Shown here: positions 50,512-61,360 of the stretch, piece by piece
Position numbering within the stretch: the stretch's first letter is position 1
Layout of the letters: every line of letters begins with the position of its first letter
Source: Flavobacterium covae
GTDB lineage: Bacteria; Bacteroidota; Bacteroidia; Flavobacteriales; Flavobacteriaceae
DNA: 64,000 bases
Direction: 5' to 3'
Assembly: GCA_019565575.1 (NCBI GenBank)
Contig: CP067379.1
Span: forward strand, 3,038,001 to 3,102,000
Program-made: the position numbers and the translations under genes
Notes under the pieces: model-generated
Seen by the model: the letters and a program-made list of their open reading frames with translations, nothing else
Databases searched by the model: none
What the model was told of the DNA's origin: nothing

Positions 50512-50635
50512 TGGGGAACGAAATTATGTTGGGTCAAAAATACTATTTTTATGTAAAGTTACGTTAACTCTTGGTACAATCACATTAAAAAATTATTTTA
50601 GCATACTATAATAACCCTAAATAAATAAATTTAAT

Positions 50636-51472
50636 ATGCAAAGAAATGCTCCAAAAAGACCTAACAACATAGGATTCAAAATTGTTATAGGTATTTTATT
50701 AATCATGTTAACTGCCAGCTTGGTTTACATTTACAAACTAAATGAAGATTCTAAAAATACCTTATCTGTAGTAAAAAATGAAAAAGAGGCTTTAATGAAA
50801 GATTTAGAAATAACTAAGCAATCTTTAGAAACTGCCATGGAATCAAATACTACAATGACTGAAGAATTAATGGCTGAAAAAGAGAAAATTCAGCAATTAA
50901 TGAATGAATTAGAAAAAACAAAAAGCACAGACACAGTTTCTATCAACAAATATAAAAATGAAGTTCAGAAACTAAAATCAAAAATTGCAAATTTGATAAA
51001 ACAAATTGATGGATTAAAAAAAGAGAATGCAACACTTAATACTAAAATTGATAGTACTAATACTGTATTAAAAGAATCTCGTTCTAAAAATGACACTTTA
51101 ATCTCAAAAAACAATATGCTTGCCAAAGCAATTGAAAAAGGATCAAAACTTTCTATTGTAAACCTACAAACAACGGCCGTTAAGCAAAAAAGCAGTGGTA
51201 AACAAATTGTTACAGATAAAGCAAGTCGCGCTAATCTTTTAAAAATTAGTTTTACAATAGCTGAAAATCAAATTGCCAAATCAGGAGATAAGTCATATTA
51301 CGTACAAATCATAGATAGTAAAAATAATGTATTAGGCGATAAAAAGATTGAAAGCTTTGGCGATAAAATGCTTACTTATAGCTTTATGTCTTCTGTTCGT
51401 TATGAAAACAAAACTGTAAAAGTAGAAAAAGATCTTCCTGTAGAAGATATTTCAGAAGGTACCTTTTTGTAA
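50636..51472 (+). CDS. Membrane-anchored coiled-coil protein
   Basis: An intact 278-residue protein. Residues about 10-30 form one membrane span (FKIVIGILLIMLTASLVYIY), followed by a long coiled coil (about 35-185; EKEALMKDLEITKQSLETAM and similar) and a globular C-terminal domain of about 90 residues (ISFTIAENQIAKSGDKSYYV). Homologues in Flavobacteria are often mislabelled as chromosome-partition proteins. Probably periplasmic, role unknown. Confidence 0.8.
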   Translation: MQRNAPKRPNNIGFKIVIGILLIMLTASLVYIYKLNEDSKNTLSVVKNEKEALMKDLEITKQSLETAMESNTTMTEELMAEKEKIQQLMNELEKTKSTDTVSINKYKNEVQKLKSKIANLIKQIDGLKKENATLNTKIDSTNTVLKESRSKNDTLISKNNMLAKAIEKGSKLSIVNLQTTAVKQKSSGKQIVTDKASRANLLKISFTIAENQIAKSGDKSYYVQIIDSKNNVLGDKKIESFGDKMLTYSFMSSVRYENKTVKVEKDLPVEDISEGTFL

Positions 51473-52269
51473 ATGTTTTTGATAAAACCGAATTAGTTGC
51501 CAAAACAAGTTTTTCTCTAAGATAAAAAATTACATTGTTTTTACCTCACTTCACTCCAAGCTAAGCTGATCTAAAAATAACAAATTCAAATTAGATAAAG
51601 AAGATAATAGTCACGTGATGTATAAACATTACATTAGGCAGTAAATACAATACAAATTGTATAAATTAAAAAGTCATTCTAAAAAATCAACTCCTTTTAA
51701 AAGAGCTAATTTTCCCGAATGACTTTTTATTATTTAAATTCATATAGTTATAATTAACAAAACAACTTCTTTAAACAATAAAGAATTTTAGAAATTTGTC
51801 AAGATGGCAAAAACATTATAGTAAGAGATCAAAAAACTCTTTTTTGAAGCATTTCCCCCTAAAACACACTATACTAGGAGTATTTAAGATATTACAATCT
51901 TTATAAAAATATATATTTTTTTAGGCTCTTACTTTTAACCTATTGAAGATTTTTTTCTTCTTTTACTACTAAAATTGAACCTTATCAAAAACAGAATTTT
52001 AAAAATTAAAAACGAAAAAATGTCTTCATCTATTGATAATAGCACTTTAAGATCAATCTACTTAGTATTAAAAAAAACAATTAAAAATGATAATTACTAA
52101 TTTAAAATTGAAGCATTTTTTTAAATCCATTTTTTATTTAAGAAAAGGCCCGAATTATAAAAACCCAAGCCTTACTTTTTAACTTACATTCTTTCTGGAA
52201 AGATAATATCTTATAAAAATTAATATTTAACCTATCCCCTCTATGATAGGAATATATTCAGGATAATAC
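51473..52269. other. About 800 bases without a gene
   Basis: Very A/T-rich; only short ORFs. Contains the terminator listed next. A second weak A/T-rich dyad near 52,240 precedes the BlaR1 stop on the opposite strand. Confidence 0.6.
51668..51729. terminator. Bidirectional terminator
   Basis: AAAAAGTCATTC and GAATGACTTTTT are exact reverse complements about 37 bases apart, with T runs on each side. Confidence 0.7.
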
Positions 52270-54119
52270 TTATACTTTCTTTATTTTATTTTGTTGATTC
52301 TTTATTTTTAGCATTTCTTCTCTTGCCTTTAGCATTTCTTCTCTTGCTTTTAACATTTCCTCTCTTGCTTTTAGCATTTCTTCTTTAGCTTTTTTTATTT
52401 CGGACTCGCTCTCTTTTTCATTCCAGTTAAAATCAAAATCTTCGGGTTTAATTTTTTTCATTTCAATTTTCATTTGATCTATTTCAGGACGAATATTGTT
52501 CATTTTATCATGTAATTTTTGAAAATATTTTTGTGTATTAGATAACGCATCTTCGGTTATTTTTTCAATTTCTTTAGAATCAAATTTCAAAATATTTTCA
52601 TTATTAAATTTTAACATCATAGGACCACCTTCTGGGATATTGAATTCAAAATTACCATTAAAATCATTTAGCATTTTTTTATATTCTTCAGAATCAGTTT
52701 CTATTGGTTTACCATTTATGATTACTTCAGGTTTCCCATTATTTCGTTTTTTTATAACGATGCTTTTACTATAATTTTTTAGCGTTTCTTTGGAATCATT
52801 TTTTTTATCTAATTGGCTTAGTGTATCTGAAATTTCAGGTATAGCAATTCGTTCATTAGGATCAGATATTAGATCATTTTCTTTTTCTAAAAATGAAAAA
52901 CCAAAGTAATCTTCTTCATTATTTGATTTATGAAAATTTTTAGATATACTGGGTTCATTTGATTTTCCAAAACCAATTTTATTTTTTATTTTATGAAAAT
53001 AAATAGGTTTAATGGGTTCTTCTCCCTGAATATGAGTCATTCCTTTTTTACCATCAGCATCTTTATATTCTATTTTTATAGCTGTTATTTCACCTTTTGT
53101 ATTACGTTTGATCTTAGAAAATTTAAGTGTAATACCAAATCTTTCTTTTGCAATTTTAGCATCGTCTTTCATTTCTTGATCAGTCGAATTTTTATCAGTA
53201 GTAATATATAAACCATTAGAGCTTGACTGATTCATGTTTCTTTCTTGTGCTATTGTTCTTATTTGAAAAAAAATATAAAAACGGCTAACATTGGAATTAT
53301 TAATGCGTATTTCCAAGATTTTCTTTTTTTTGATTGAGATTGGTTTAACATAATGATTCGATTTTTAATTAATGATGAGTTAAAATGGTTTGAAATTGAA
53401 AAATAATTTCGTTGTGTAATTACTTTTAATAATGTTTTTTGATATTTGATTTTATCCTTTGATAAATAACTTGCTTTTTGATCTGCTATATACTCTAAGT
53501 TTTGAACAATTGCTTTTTTGTATAACCAAATAAATGGGTTAAACCAGAAAAGAATACAGAATATAGAAGTAATTAGCATATCTATTGTGTGCTTTTCTTT
53601 ACTATGAACCCTCTCATGTACTAACACATATTGTAATTCCTCTTCGGTATAAAAATCAGAATTATAGACTATATAATTGAAGAATGAAAAGGGAGCAATA
53701 TCTTTATCTGAATCTACTAATTTGAAAGATCCTTTTCTAATAACGTCTTCTTTACTAAGGAGTTTATACAACGAAAAAAAACTAATGACGAGTCTAATTA
53801 ATAAAGTCAGAGAAATTATAAAATAAACAGATGCTATTATGATAGTCCAATTAATAAACGATGTGGATTCAGAATAATCTATTGAGCTATAATTTGTAGT
53901 TGTTTGTAAAAAAGAAGGATTAGATGTTATTTGAGACCTGATTATAATATATTTACGAATAAAAATAAGAGGTAAAATAACAGATGTTATTAATCCAGAT
54001 AGTAAAAACCATCTATTTTTGTAAAAAAAAGTTTCTTTACTTACAAAAAAATGATACGCAATATAAAAAATGGTTATCAATATATTTACTTTGGTTATAT
54101 ATGAAATAAGTGTTTCCAT
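52270..54119 (-). CDS. BlaR1/MecR1-like M56 metallopeptidase with heptad-repeat tail (one frameshift)
   Basis: About 617 residues. The N-terminal part has four membrane spans and the zinc motif VLVHERVHSKEKHTID (HExxH) with EYIADQKA later. A run of eight T on the coding strand at 53,264-53,271, where nine are needed, breaks the frame before FFFQIRTIAQERNMN. The C-terminal periplasmic part has KFSKIKRNTKGEITAIKIEY, common to flavobacterial M56 proteins, then ends in a tract of near-identical EEMLKAR heptads (52,307-52,392). It likely senses envelope or antibiotic stress and triggers cleavage of the BlaI-type repressor encoded just upstream. Confidence 0.85.
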
Positions 54120-54120
54120 A

Positions 54121-54479
54121 TTATTCCTTATTTTCTATTAATTCTAAGATTTCTCTAAGTTCAGCAGCGGAAATTTTTTCTTGTTCTGCAAAAAGGAAAC
54201 TAAATTTTTATATGAATTATTAAAGTAGTTTTCAATAGCATTATTAAAAAACTTTTTTCTATATTCTTCCAAGGTAATAATTGGGTAGTATTGATGTGTA
54301 TTACCAAAAATATAATGGCCTACATAACCTTTGTCTTCTAAATTTCTTATAATTGTAGAAAGGGTATTGTAATGTGGGGTTTCATTTTTTATTTCAGCCA
54401 TTACGTCTTTTACAAAAGCTTTTTTAAGCTTCCACAAAATTTGCATAATTTCTTCTTCTTTATTTGTTAACTTTTGCAT
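54121..54479 (-). CDS. BlaI/MecI/CopY-family repressor (one frameshift)
   Basis: About 119 residues from MQKLTNKEEEIMQILWKL. The winged helix is KKAFVKDVMAEIKNETPHYN with TLSTIIRNLEDKGYVG. A T-run near 54,190 (five for six) breaks the frame; repair gives FFAEQEKISAAELREILELI. It ends 2 bases before the M56 start, an operon typical of BlaI/BlaR1 pairs; it represses until degraded. Confidence 0.88.
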
Positions 54480-54605
54480 AATTAAAATCGTTTCTACTAC
54501 TTTTAATAAGTAAAGCAAAACTAAAACGATGTTTTTAGTTAGGCAACTATTTTTATAGTTGTTTAACTAAAAATTAAGTTATTTTTAAGAAAAAGACAAA
54601 ACAAT

Positions 54606-55819
54606 CTATTCTTTTTTGAGGGTAAGATTATAGATAAGTATACCTAATAAAACAGCAATGATTCCTAAAAACCCCATAATTAACCAATTTGTCGTATATC
54701 CAAAATAATCTACGATAGACATACCTATTTTTGCGCTTATTATATTAGCAGCACTAAAACTCATACTAAAAATAGCCATATATCTGCCTTCATGTCCTTT
54801 AGGAGCTCTACTCATAGCAAAAGAGTTTGAAAAAGGAAAAACAAACATTTCGCCCAAAGACATTAAAATCATCATAATTATTAATATTATACTCCATGAC
54901 GAAACTAAAAGTATAAACATACTTAAAGACATTACAAATGCACCTATCGTAATAATTTTTATTTTATTAATTTGTTTTCTTTCAACATAACTTACAATGG
55001 GCATTTCTAAAAAAAAGATAAGTAAACCATTGAACATCAGAAGTAATCCCGATTGAAATTCCGTTAAATTAAACTGAATCTTGTGATAAAGAGGTAAAGT
55101 AGTGAAAAGTTGAAAAAACAAAACAGCTATAAGCACACAACAAGATAAGAAAATCCAAAAAAGAGTATCACTAAATACGCTGATGCTATTACTAGATAAA
55201 CTTTCGTCTTTTTTAGAGTTATGCCTATTCGTTTTTATTTTTATAAAATATCTAAAAAGACTAATAGCCAGTATACAAGTTATACCATCAACCCAAAATA
55301 ACCCTTTATACCCTATTCCCATAATAATTAATCCAGCCATAGCGGGACCTAATGCAAACCCTAAATTAATAGCTAAACGAACTAACGTTAAAGCCCTTGT
55401 TCTATTTTCTTTAGTAGCAAAAGTATTTAAGGAAACAAACATGGCAGGTCTATACATATCAGCTATCATCATAATAAGAAAGATTCCTATACATAAACCT
55501 ATAAATGAAGTGATAAATTGTAAAATAATAAAACAAATACCGCTGGTTAGAAGACTAAAAAGCATGACTCTATAAAAACCTATTTTGTCTGAAAGTTTTC
55601 CCCCAACCACGAACCGATCATAGAACCAATACCAAAACTTACTAAGACCCAACTCACTTCTTTGTAACTAAAATGCAAATCTTCCTTTAAATACTTAGAT
55701 AAAAAAGGAAGTACCATAGTACCTGCGCGATTGATAAAAGTGGTTAGAGTTAATATCCAAATTTCTCTTGAAAATCCCTTAAAATTGTTAACATAACGAA
55801 TAATTCCAGCTTTTATCAT
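54606..55819 (-). CDS. MFS transporter (one frameshift)
   Basis: About 404 residues, about 12 membrane spans. It starts MIKAGIIRYVNNFKGFSREI; another ATG lies 21 bases upstream. A G-run near 55,600-55,604 (five for six) breaks the frame before GGKLSDKIGFYRVMLF, the MFS loop 2-3 motif. RPAMFVSLNTFATKENRTRA and ALGPAMAGLIIMGIGYKGLF are typical. A drug or metabolite exporter; substrate unknown. Confidence 0.85.
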
Positions 55820-55900
55820 AATAATGTAATAGTTTTTCAAAAATACTAAACATCAATAGAAAATATATGTAATTTATAGATATTTACTTAATTTTAACAA

Positions 55901-56460
55901 ATGAAAAAATAACATTTATTTATAGTCTTTTATTTTTTTTATCTTTTTGGACAAAAGGAGGCTCTTCAAAAAACACCTTTAAATAAAGAGTTTTTAGATA
56001 ACTTAAGCACACCTTTAGAAAAAACAGATCTTACTAATTTAAAAGCTTACTTTTTTCTCCTATGAACGACAAATATTTAGTTAAAGCATTTTTTTCAGAT
56101 GAAAGACGGCAAAATTTTTAAAATGACTACAACAACGGAACACAAAGTAAGACACAAAAGATATGGTCTTTTAGATTTTAAAGTAAAAAAAGAATCATCT
56201 GTCTATCAAAAGTTAAAAAATAAAAAAGATTTAAAAAATTACTTTTTTATTTCATTTAAAGATAAAACAAACGGAATAACAACCTATGCAAACAGAAAAC
56301 ATTTAGAAATATGTATTCCTAAAAACTCTTCGATATTAGTTAATTCTAATCAATCACCCCCTATTCTACTTATAATGAAAAATATTCATGCTCTTTAGTA
56401 CTTTATAAAAATACTTTATCAATCTCCATTCCTACTGGAGTTAAAAAATTTCATGACTGA
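55901..56460 (+). pseudogene. DUF1684-family protein, several frameshifts
   Basis: A lipoprotein- or signal-bearing start MKKITFIYSLLFFLSF is broken by poly-A at once. Pieces in different frames match DUF1684: LNKEFLDNLSTPLEKTDLTN, DFKVKKESSVYQKLKNKKDL, FISFKDKTNGITTYANRKHL, then STYNEKYSCSLVLYKNTLSI and IPTGVKKFHD. Some breaks fall outside long homopolymers, so real decay cannot be excluded. Its stop overlaps the start of tatD-like by one base (TGATG), which supports a normal coding past. Confidence 0.6.
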
Positions 56461-57095
56461 TGAAATATAATTTACATACACATTCATTTAAAAATCAAAA
56501 AGAGGTATTAGAAATTGTAAACCAATACCCTTTGGAATTTAATGAAAAAACACCATATTTTTCTATAGGTATACATCCATGGTATATAAAAGAAGAACAT
56601 ATTAGTACAGAATTGAAAATAATAGAAGATAAATTACCATTAAAAAATTGTTTAGCAATAGGAGAATGTGGTTTAGATAAACGAATAGATATAAAATTAG
56701 AGGATCAAATACAAGTCTTTGAAAAACAATTAGAACTTGCAAAAAAATATAAAAAACCCTTAATTTTGCACTGCGTTTCAGCTTTTCAGGAAATAATTAG
56801 TTTAAAAAAAGCAATAAAAATAGAGGAACCTGTTATCATACATGGCTTTTCTAAGAATATTCAAGTTGCTAAAAGCTTATTAGACAACGGATTTTATCTT
56901 TCTTTTGGAAAATATTTAATAAGAAATCCTGAGTTAGCATCAGTGTTTAATTATGTACCAGAAGATCGTTTTTTTTTAGAGACAGATACAATAGAAGAAA
57001 CGATTGAAGAAGTATACAATAAGGCTTCAATAATTAAAGGCAAAAATATAGAAAAATTAATTGAAGCTAATTTTATGAAAGTGTTTCAACTTTAA
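56460..57095 (+). CDS. TatD-family metal-dependent hydrolase
   Basis: An intact 211-residue protein, slightly short for TatD (about 255). Metal ligands: NLHTHSFKN (HxH), AIGECGLDKR, LILHCVSAFQEI, VIIHGFSKN, and FFLETDTIEETI. It lacks a large N-terminal part only marginally. TatD proteins are 3'-5' DNA exonucleases or D-tyr-tRNA-like hydrolases. Confidence 0.85.
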   Translation: MKYNLHTHSFKNQKEVLEIVNQYPLEFNEKTPYFSIGIHPWYIKEEHISTELKIIEDKLPLKNCLAIGECGLDKRIDIKLEDQIQVFEKQLELAKKYKKPLILHCVSAFQEIISLKKAIKIEEPVIIHGFSKNIQVAKSLLDNGFYLSFGKYLIRNPELASVFNYVPEDRFFLETDTIEETIEEVYNKASIIKGKNIEKLIEANFMKVFQL

Positions 57096-57119
57096 TGAAT
57101 AAATAAAAAATAAAATTGA

Positions 57120-57863
57120 ATGGCAGTTTGGCAGGAAAGAGCAGAGTTATTATTTAAAACAGAAGGCTTAGAAAAATTAAGAAATTCCAACATTTTAATT
57201 GTAGGAATGGGAGGAGTAGGTTCATTTGCAGCAGAATTTGTAGCACGTGCAGGCGTAGGTAAAATGACTATTGTAGACGGTGATGTAGTTGATATTACAA
57301 ATATTAATAGACAATTACCCGCTTTACATTCTACTGTAGGAATACCTAAAGTGCAGTTAATGGCCGCACGTATTAAGGATATAAATCCTGACATAAATCT
57401 GACTGTTATCGAAGAATTTCTTTCGCCAGAAAGAGCTTATGAGCTTGTTACAGAGGATTTTGATTATGTTATGGATTGTATAGATAGTATTACACCTAAA
57501 CTAAATCTTATTATTGCAGCTAAAAAGAAAAAAGTAAAAATAATCAGCAATATGGGAGCTGGAGGCAAGTTCGAAGCAAGTAAAGTATGCGTGAAAGATA
57601 TTAGTAAAACAGACTATTGCCCATTAGCTAAGCAAGTGCGTAAAAGACTTAAATCAGAAGGAATTTCAGGAGGAGTAAAAGTAGTTTATTCACACGAAAG
57701 ACCTGATTATTCAAGTGTAAAAATGACCGATGGATCTAATTTTAAGAAGTCATTTTATGGCACGAACAGTTGGATGCCTGCCTTGTTTGGTTTACATGCA
57801 GCCGAAAAGGTAATTAGAGATTTACTTAAAAATAAAAATCCGCTATCTTTTTGCGGATTCTAA
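57120..57863 (+). CDS. tcdA: tRNA threonylcarbamoyladenosine dehydratase
   Basis: An intact 247-residue ThiF/E1-like protein. It has the nucleotide-binding GMGGVGSFAAEFVARAG, DGDVVDITNINRQLPAL, and MDCIDSITPKLNLI, and the catalytic Cys region KTDYCPLAKQVRKRLK. It cyclises t6A37 of ANN-decoding tRNAs. The C-terminal SFCGF is encoded within a hairpin (AATCCGC/GCGGATT) that probably terminates both this gene and the convergent SRPBCC-like gene. Confidence 0.9.
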   Translation: MAVWQERAELLFKTEGLEKLRNSNILIVGMGGVGSFAAEFVARAGVGKMTIVDGDVVDITNINRQLPALHSTVGIPKVQLMAARIKDINPDINLTVIEEFLSPERAYELVTEDFDYVMDCIDSITPKLNLIIAAKKKKVKIISNMGAGGKFEASKVCVKDISKTDYCPLAKQVRKRLKSEGISGGVKVVYSHERPDYSSVKMTDGSNFKKSFYGTNSWMPALFGLHAAEKVIRDLLKNKNPLSFCGF

Positions 57864-58865
57864 GGGCTATCAATTTGAGTTTTTGTTGTGTCTTTTTTAC
57901 AACACTCACTTTGGTAGCTATTTTTATAGGTCTGACAGGAATGTAAATTTCAGTTACCCAAGAAGAAGCGGATTGGTATGCTGTACTATTTTTAACTAAA
58001 ACTTCTATTTCTCTATACTTATCACTTTGTTCTAATTTATTTTTTTGCATAAAAGCATATAATTGAGGTATAGCTTTTGCTAAATGAATATAATTTCCTT
58101 TTACAGTTGCTTTTACAGTACTTGAAGGATTAATCTGACCACTTAGTATATCACTATCTCCACTCGTATATATTTTTTTCTTTATAGGTATGGCAATAGA
58201 GTACTTAAATTGGTTTTGTATACTATCTTTAGCATGGTAAATAAGAAAGGGAGCTCCGTTTATGGGGGTATTTGTACTGGTTAGTATTTTTTGTAATTTA
58301 GGAACAAAACGTTTAATCATCAATGGAATTTGTTCTTTTTAGAAACTATAGGTCGTTGTATATAATAAAGAGTATCTCTTTTTACAAATCCATCTAGTTT
58401 TATCTGAAAACTATTAATCTCTCTTGTTAATGTTGTATTTACAAAATTTAAAGCCGATTCAAAACGATCTTCAAAATCGTTTTGTACACCTTTACCTATA
58501 ATACTAAGAAATTTATCTTTAAATGTTAATTCTCCTTCGGTAGACCAAATAGCTTTGGTCTTATTTTGTAAAGTATCTTTAAACTTTAGCATCAATTTAT
58601 TTACTGCTTCATTCAAAACAATTTGATGAGAGATAGATTCATTAGAAACTTTTTGGAGTTGAATTACTTTAATTTTTCCATCCTTCCAAGGGTTAATAGA
58701 ATCCCAATTGGCACGATCACTCACATATTTAAAAGCGATTTCTTTAGAAACCCCTATTAACTTTTCATGTTGTATCTTATATTTTCCATCTTTTGTGGCT
58801 ACAAATACAGCTATAGTCCCTGTAAGTAATAGCATTAATAAGAATAAGTATTTAGCTACCTTCAT
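57860..58865 (-). CDS. SRPBCC/GyrI-like polyketide-cyclase-type protein (two frameshifts)
   Basis: About 335 residues. It has one N-terminal membrane span or signal (MKVAKYLFLLMLLLTGTIAV), a SRPBCC-type domain (IGVSKEIAFKYVSDRANWDS), then a GyrI-like segment (NTPINGAPFLIYH, YREIEVLVKNSTAYQSA). The first break is near 58,333 (A-run; restores KKEQIPLMIKRFVPKL). The second is near 57,890 (A-run; restores VVKKDTTKTQIDSP and a stop at 57860). It binds a small ligand by fold; the role is unknown. Convergent with tcdA. Confidence 0.7.
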
Positions 58866-58921
58866 GTTTTTAAGTGTAAACTCATGTAAAGCTATAAAAA
58901 AATGTTAAAAACGCAAATTTC

Positions 58922-59113
58922 TTATTGATTTTTGAGTGTTGTTTTTATCAGAAATAAAATTCCGATGAAAATTAAAAAAGAGATCAGTATCCAAAAACTA
59001 CCTTTGTAATGTAATTTATGTAATTTTATATCTTTTCTGTAAGAAAAAATCATTAATATAACAAAGCAAATAAAAAAAGAAATTGCAAATATAATTTGAC
59101 CTTGACTAAACAT
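58922..59113 (-). CDS. Small membrane protein (63 residues)
   Basis: Two predicted spans (QIIFAISFFICFVILMIF and GSFWILISFLIFIGILFLI) separated by a basic loop (RKDIKLHKLHYK). A typical small conserved flavobacterial membrane protein without a known role. Confidence 0.65.
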   Translation of the reverse strand: MFSQGQIIFAISFFICFVILMIFSYRKDIKLHKLHYKGSFWILISFLIFIGILFLIKTTLKNQ

Positions 59114-59202
59114 AGTTTTTTATTGCAAAATTAAGTATTAGTATTGGTATATTTTTATTTTAAACATCTTAATTATCATATAAAATTTATAATCAAATAA
59201 AA

Positions 59203-59586
59203 ATGGAAAAACAACTCGAATCAGTACGCGTATTTCATCAATCTTTTGGTTTAGGGGTAAAAGAAGTCCCAGTGGCAGATTTAGGCAATGATTTAAACCA
59301 ACTTCGTTTTAATTTGATGAAAGAAGAAAATGAAGAATATTTAGAAGCAGTTAAAAACAATGATTTAGTAGAAGTTGCAGATGCTTTAGGAGATATGCTT
59401 TATATATTATGTGGTACCATTTTAGAGCATGGATTACAATATAAAATAGAAGAAGTTTTTGAAGAAATTCAAAAAAGTAACATGAGCAAACTTGGTATAG
59501 ATGGAAAACCTATCTATCGAGAAGATGGAAAAGTTTTAAAAGGACCTCATTATTTTAAACCCAATATTGAAAAAATTTTATTTTAA
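59203..59586 (+). CDS. MazG-like nucleoside triphosphate pyrophosphohydrolase
   Basis: An intact 127-residue all-alpha NTP-PPase. The metal motif is FNLMKEENEEYLEAVKNND with EVADALGDMLYILCG (ExxE-x-ExxD). The C-terminal GKPIYREDGKVLKGPHYFKP is typical of the short COG4696-like group. It hydrolyses NTPs or dNTPs to monophosphate and pyrophosphate, probably house-cleaning. Confidence 0.88.
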   Translation: MEKQLESVRVFHQSFGLGVKEVPVADLGNDLNQLRFNLMKEENEEYLEAVKNNDLVEVADALGDMLYILCGTILEHGLQYKIEEVFEEIQKSNMSKLGIDGKPIYREDGKVLKGPHYFKPNIEKILF

Positions 59587-59590
59587 AAAC

Positions 59591-59655
59591 AAAAGTCTGT
59601 TCATAAAAAACGAATGATAATCTTTAATTCAGGTTTTAAGGACAGACTTTTTTTG
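59591..59655. terminator. Bidirectional terminator
   Basis: AAAAGTCTGT and ACAGACTTTT pair around a 41-base loop, between the convergent MazG-like gene and hutI. Confidence 0.65.
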
Positions 59656-59671
59656 ATATAAAAATAAGAAA

Positions 59672-60907
59672 TTACATAATTTTACCCTCTATAATTACTT
59701 GATCAATAAGATGGCTTCCAAAAGCGTATGGCAACTGATAATAGGTTGGAATTTCTTTCGTAATAATTAAATTAGCAACTTTTCCTTTCGTGATACTACC
59801 ATGTGTATCACTGATGCCCATAGCATACGCTCCATTTAACGTGGCTGCATTAATGGCTTCTTCAGGAGTCATTTTCATTTTAATGCAAGCAGTAGCTACT
59901 ACAAAATTCATGTTTCCTGACGGAGTAGTACCAGGATTAAAATCAGTAGCAAGAGCTAACGGAAGACCTGCTTCTATCATTTTTCTGGCAGGTGTATATG
60001 GTATACTAATAAAGTATGAACAACTAGGTAATGCTACAGGCATGATATTTGAATTCTTTAATACTTCAATATCATGATCCGTTACAATTTCTAAATGATC
60101 AACACTAAGAGCTTGGTGTTTTACACAGGCCTCAATTCCGTTAATGGCAGTAAATTGATTAACGTGAATTTTAGCTCGTAAGCCATATTCCTGACCTGCT
60201 TTCATAATACGTTCTGTTTCTTCAACAGAAAAATAACCTGTTTCTAAAAAAGCATCTATATAATCAGCTAAGTTTTCTTTAGCAATTATAGGCAGCATTT
60301 CATTTATAATTAGATCTATATAAGCACTATGATTTTCTTTGTAGGAAGCAGGAAAGGCATGAGCTCCTAAAAAAGTAGATTTGATTTTAATAGGATATTG
60401 CTTTGCTAATTTTTTAATAACCCGTAACATTTTAAGTTCTCCTTCAACTGTTAACCCATAACCAGACTTTATTTCAATAGCTCCTGTGCCTTGTTGGATA
60501 ACTTCTTCTAATCTAATTTTTGATTGTTCAAAAATTTCTTCTTCAGAGGTTTCATTTAATTTTTTTGCAGAGTTTAAAATCCCACCTCCTTTTTGAGCAA
60601 TTTCTTCGTATGATAGGCCCTTGATTCGGTCTACAAATTCTTGTACTCTGTTGCCCGCATACACAAGATGTGTATGACTATCACACCAAGTAGGTAAAAC
60701 TACTTTTCCTTTAGCATCTATAATATGAGCATCTACTTTTTCCGGACAGTTTTCCATAGGTCCAAAATCAGAAATAAGATTATCCTCAATTAATAAATAC
60801 GCATTGTTGATTTTTGGAAGTTCAGCCATATCTTTTCCTGAAACTTTCAGAATAGATTGTTCTCTTATTTGTAATAATTCTTGTATGTTTATAATTATTT
60901 TTTTCAT
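59672..60907 (-). CDS. hutI: Imidazolonepropionase
   Basis: An intact 411-residue protein, the usual length. Metal site TWCDSHTHLVYAGNR, substrate region EEIAQKGGGILNSAKK, IEIKSGYGLTVEGELKML, LGAHAFPASYK, VDHLEIVTDHD, and ATDFNPGTTPSGNMNFV. It opens the imidazolone ring in histidine breakdown to formimidoyl-Glu, the substrate of HutG encoded at 49.5 kb. Confidence 0.95.
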   Translation of the reverse strand: MKKIIINIQELLQIREQSILKVSGKDMAELPKINNAYLLIEDNLISDFGPMENCPEKVDAHIIDAKGKVVLPTWCDSHTHLVYAGNRVQEFVDRIKGLSYEEIAQKGGGILNSAKKLNETSEEEIFEQSKIRLEEVIQQGTGAIEIKSGYGLTVEGELKMLRVIKKLAKQYPIKIKSTFLGAHAFPASYKENHSAYIDLIINEMLPIIAKENLADYIDAFLETGYFSVEETERIMKAGQEYGLRAKIHVNQFTAINGIEACVKHQALSVDHLEIVTDHDIEVLKNSNIMPVALPSCSYFISIPYTPARKMIEAGLPLALATDFNPGTTPSGNMNFVVATACIKMKMTPEEAINAATLNGAYAMGISDTHGSITKGKVANLIITKEIPTYYQLPYAFGSHLIDQVIIEGKIM

Positions 60908-61360
60908 CTTTATAAAAATAGTCTTGCTAAAGTACTTTGTTTTATAGTATTCAACAAAAAAAATGTTTTTTAAAAAGAAATCAGATGTTTTTTTAGAATA
61001 ACAATCTTATTAAACTGTTCTTTTTACTCTAAAAATAGATATAAAAGACTGATTTTAATAGCCTTTATAAAAATAAGATAAATGATTTTCAAGAAATAAA
61101 AAAGATAACAGTATTATAGATTCTTCATATAAAAGTGTGTTAAAAAATTATTATCAAAAAAAAGAAACTACGTTTTTTAAGAAGACATCATTAAACGCAC
61201 TAAAACTGCTTATTTTTTTAACAGTTTTTTGTCTTTTAAAATATATTTTTGTGTTGTACTAAAAAGAAATGAATCTTGCGAAAAATAAAATATAAAAAGG
61301 AAAAAAATAATTCCTACTTTTTTAGAGTATACAGGAAGTTATAAAAGTATACCCACCACC
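60908..61360. other. Divergent intergenic region, 450 bases
   Basis: No gene. It must hold the hutI promoter on the left and the corA promoter on the right. TAGAGTATACA at about 61,323-61,333 recurs at 62,441 before the next small gene. Confidence 0.55.
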
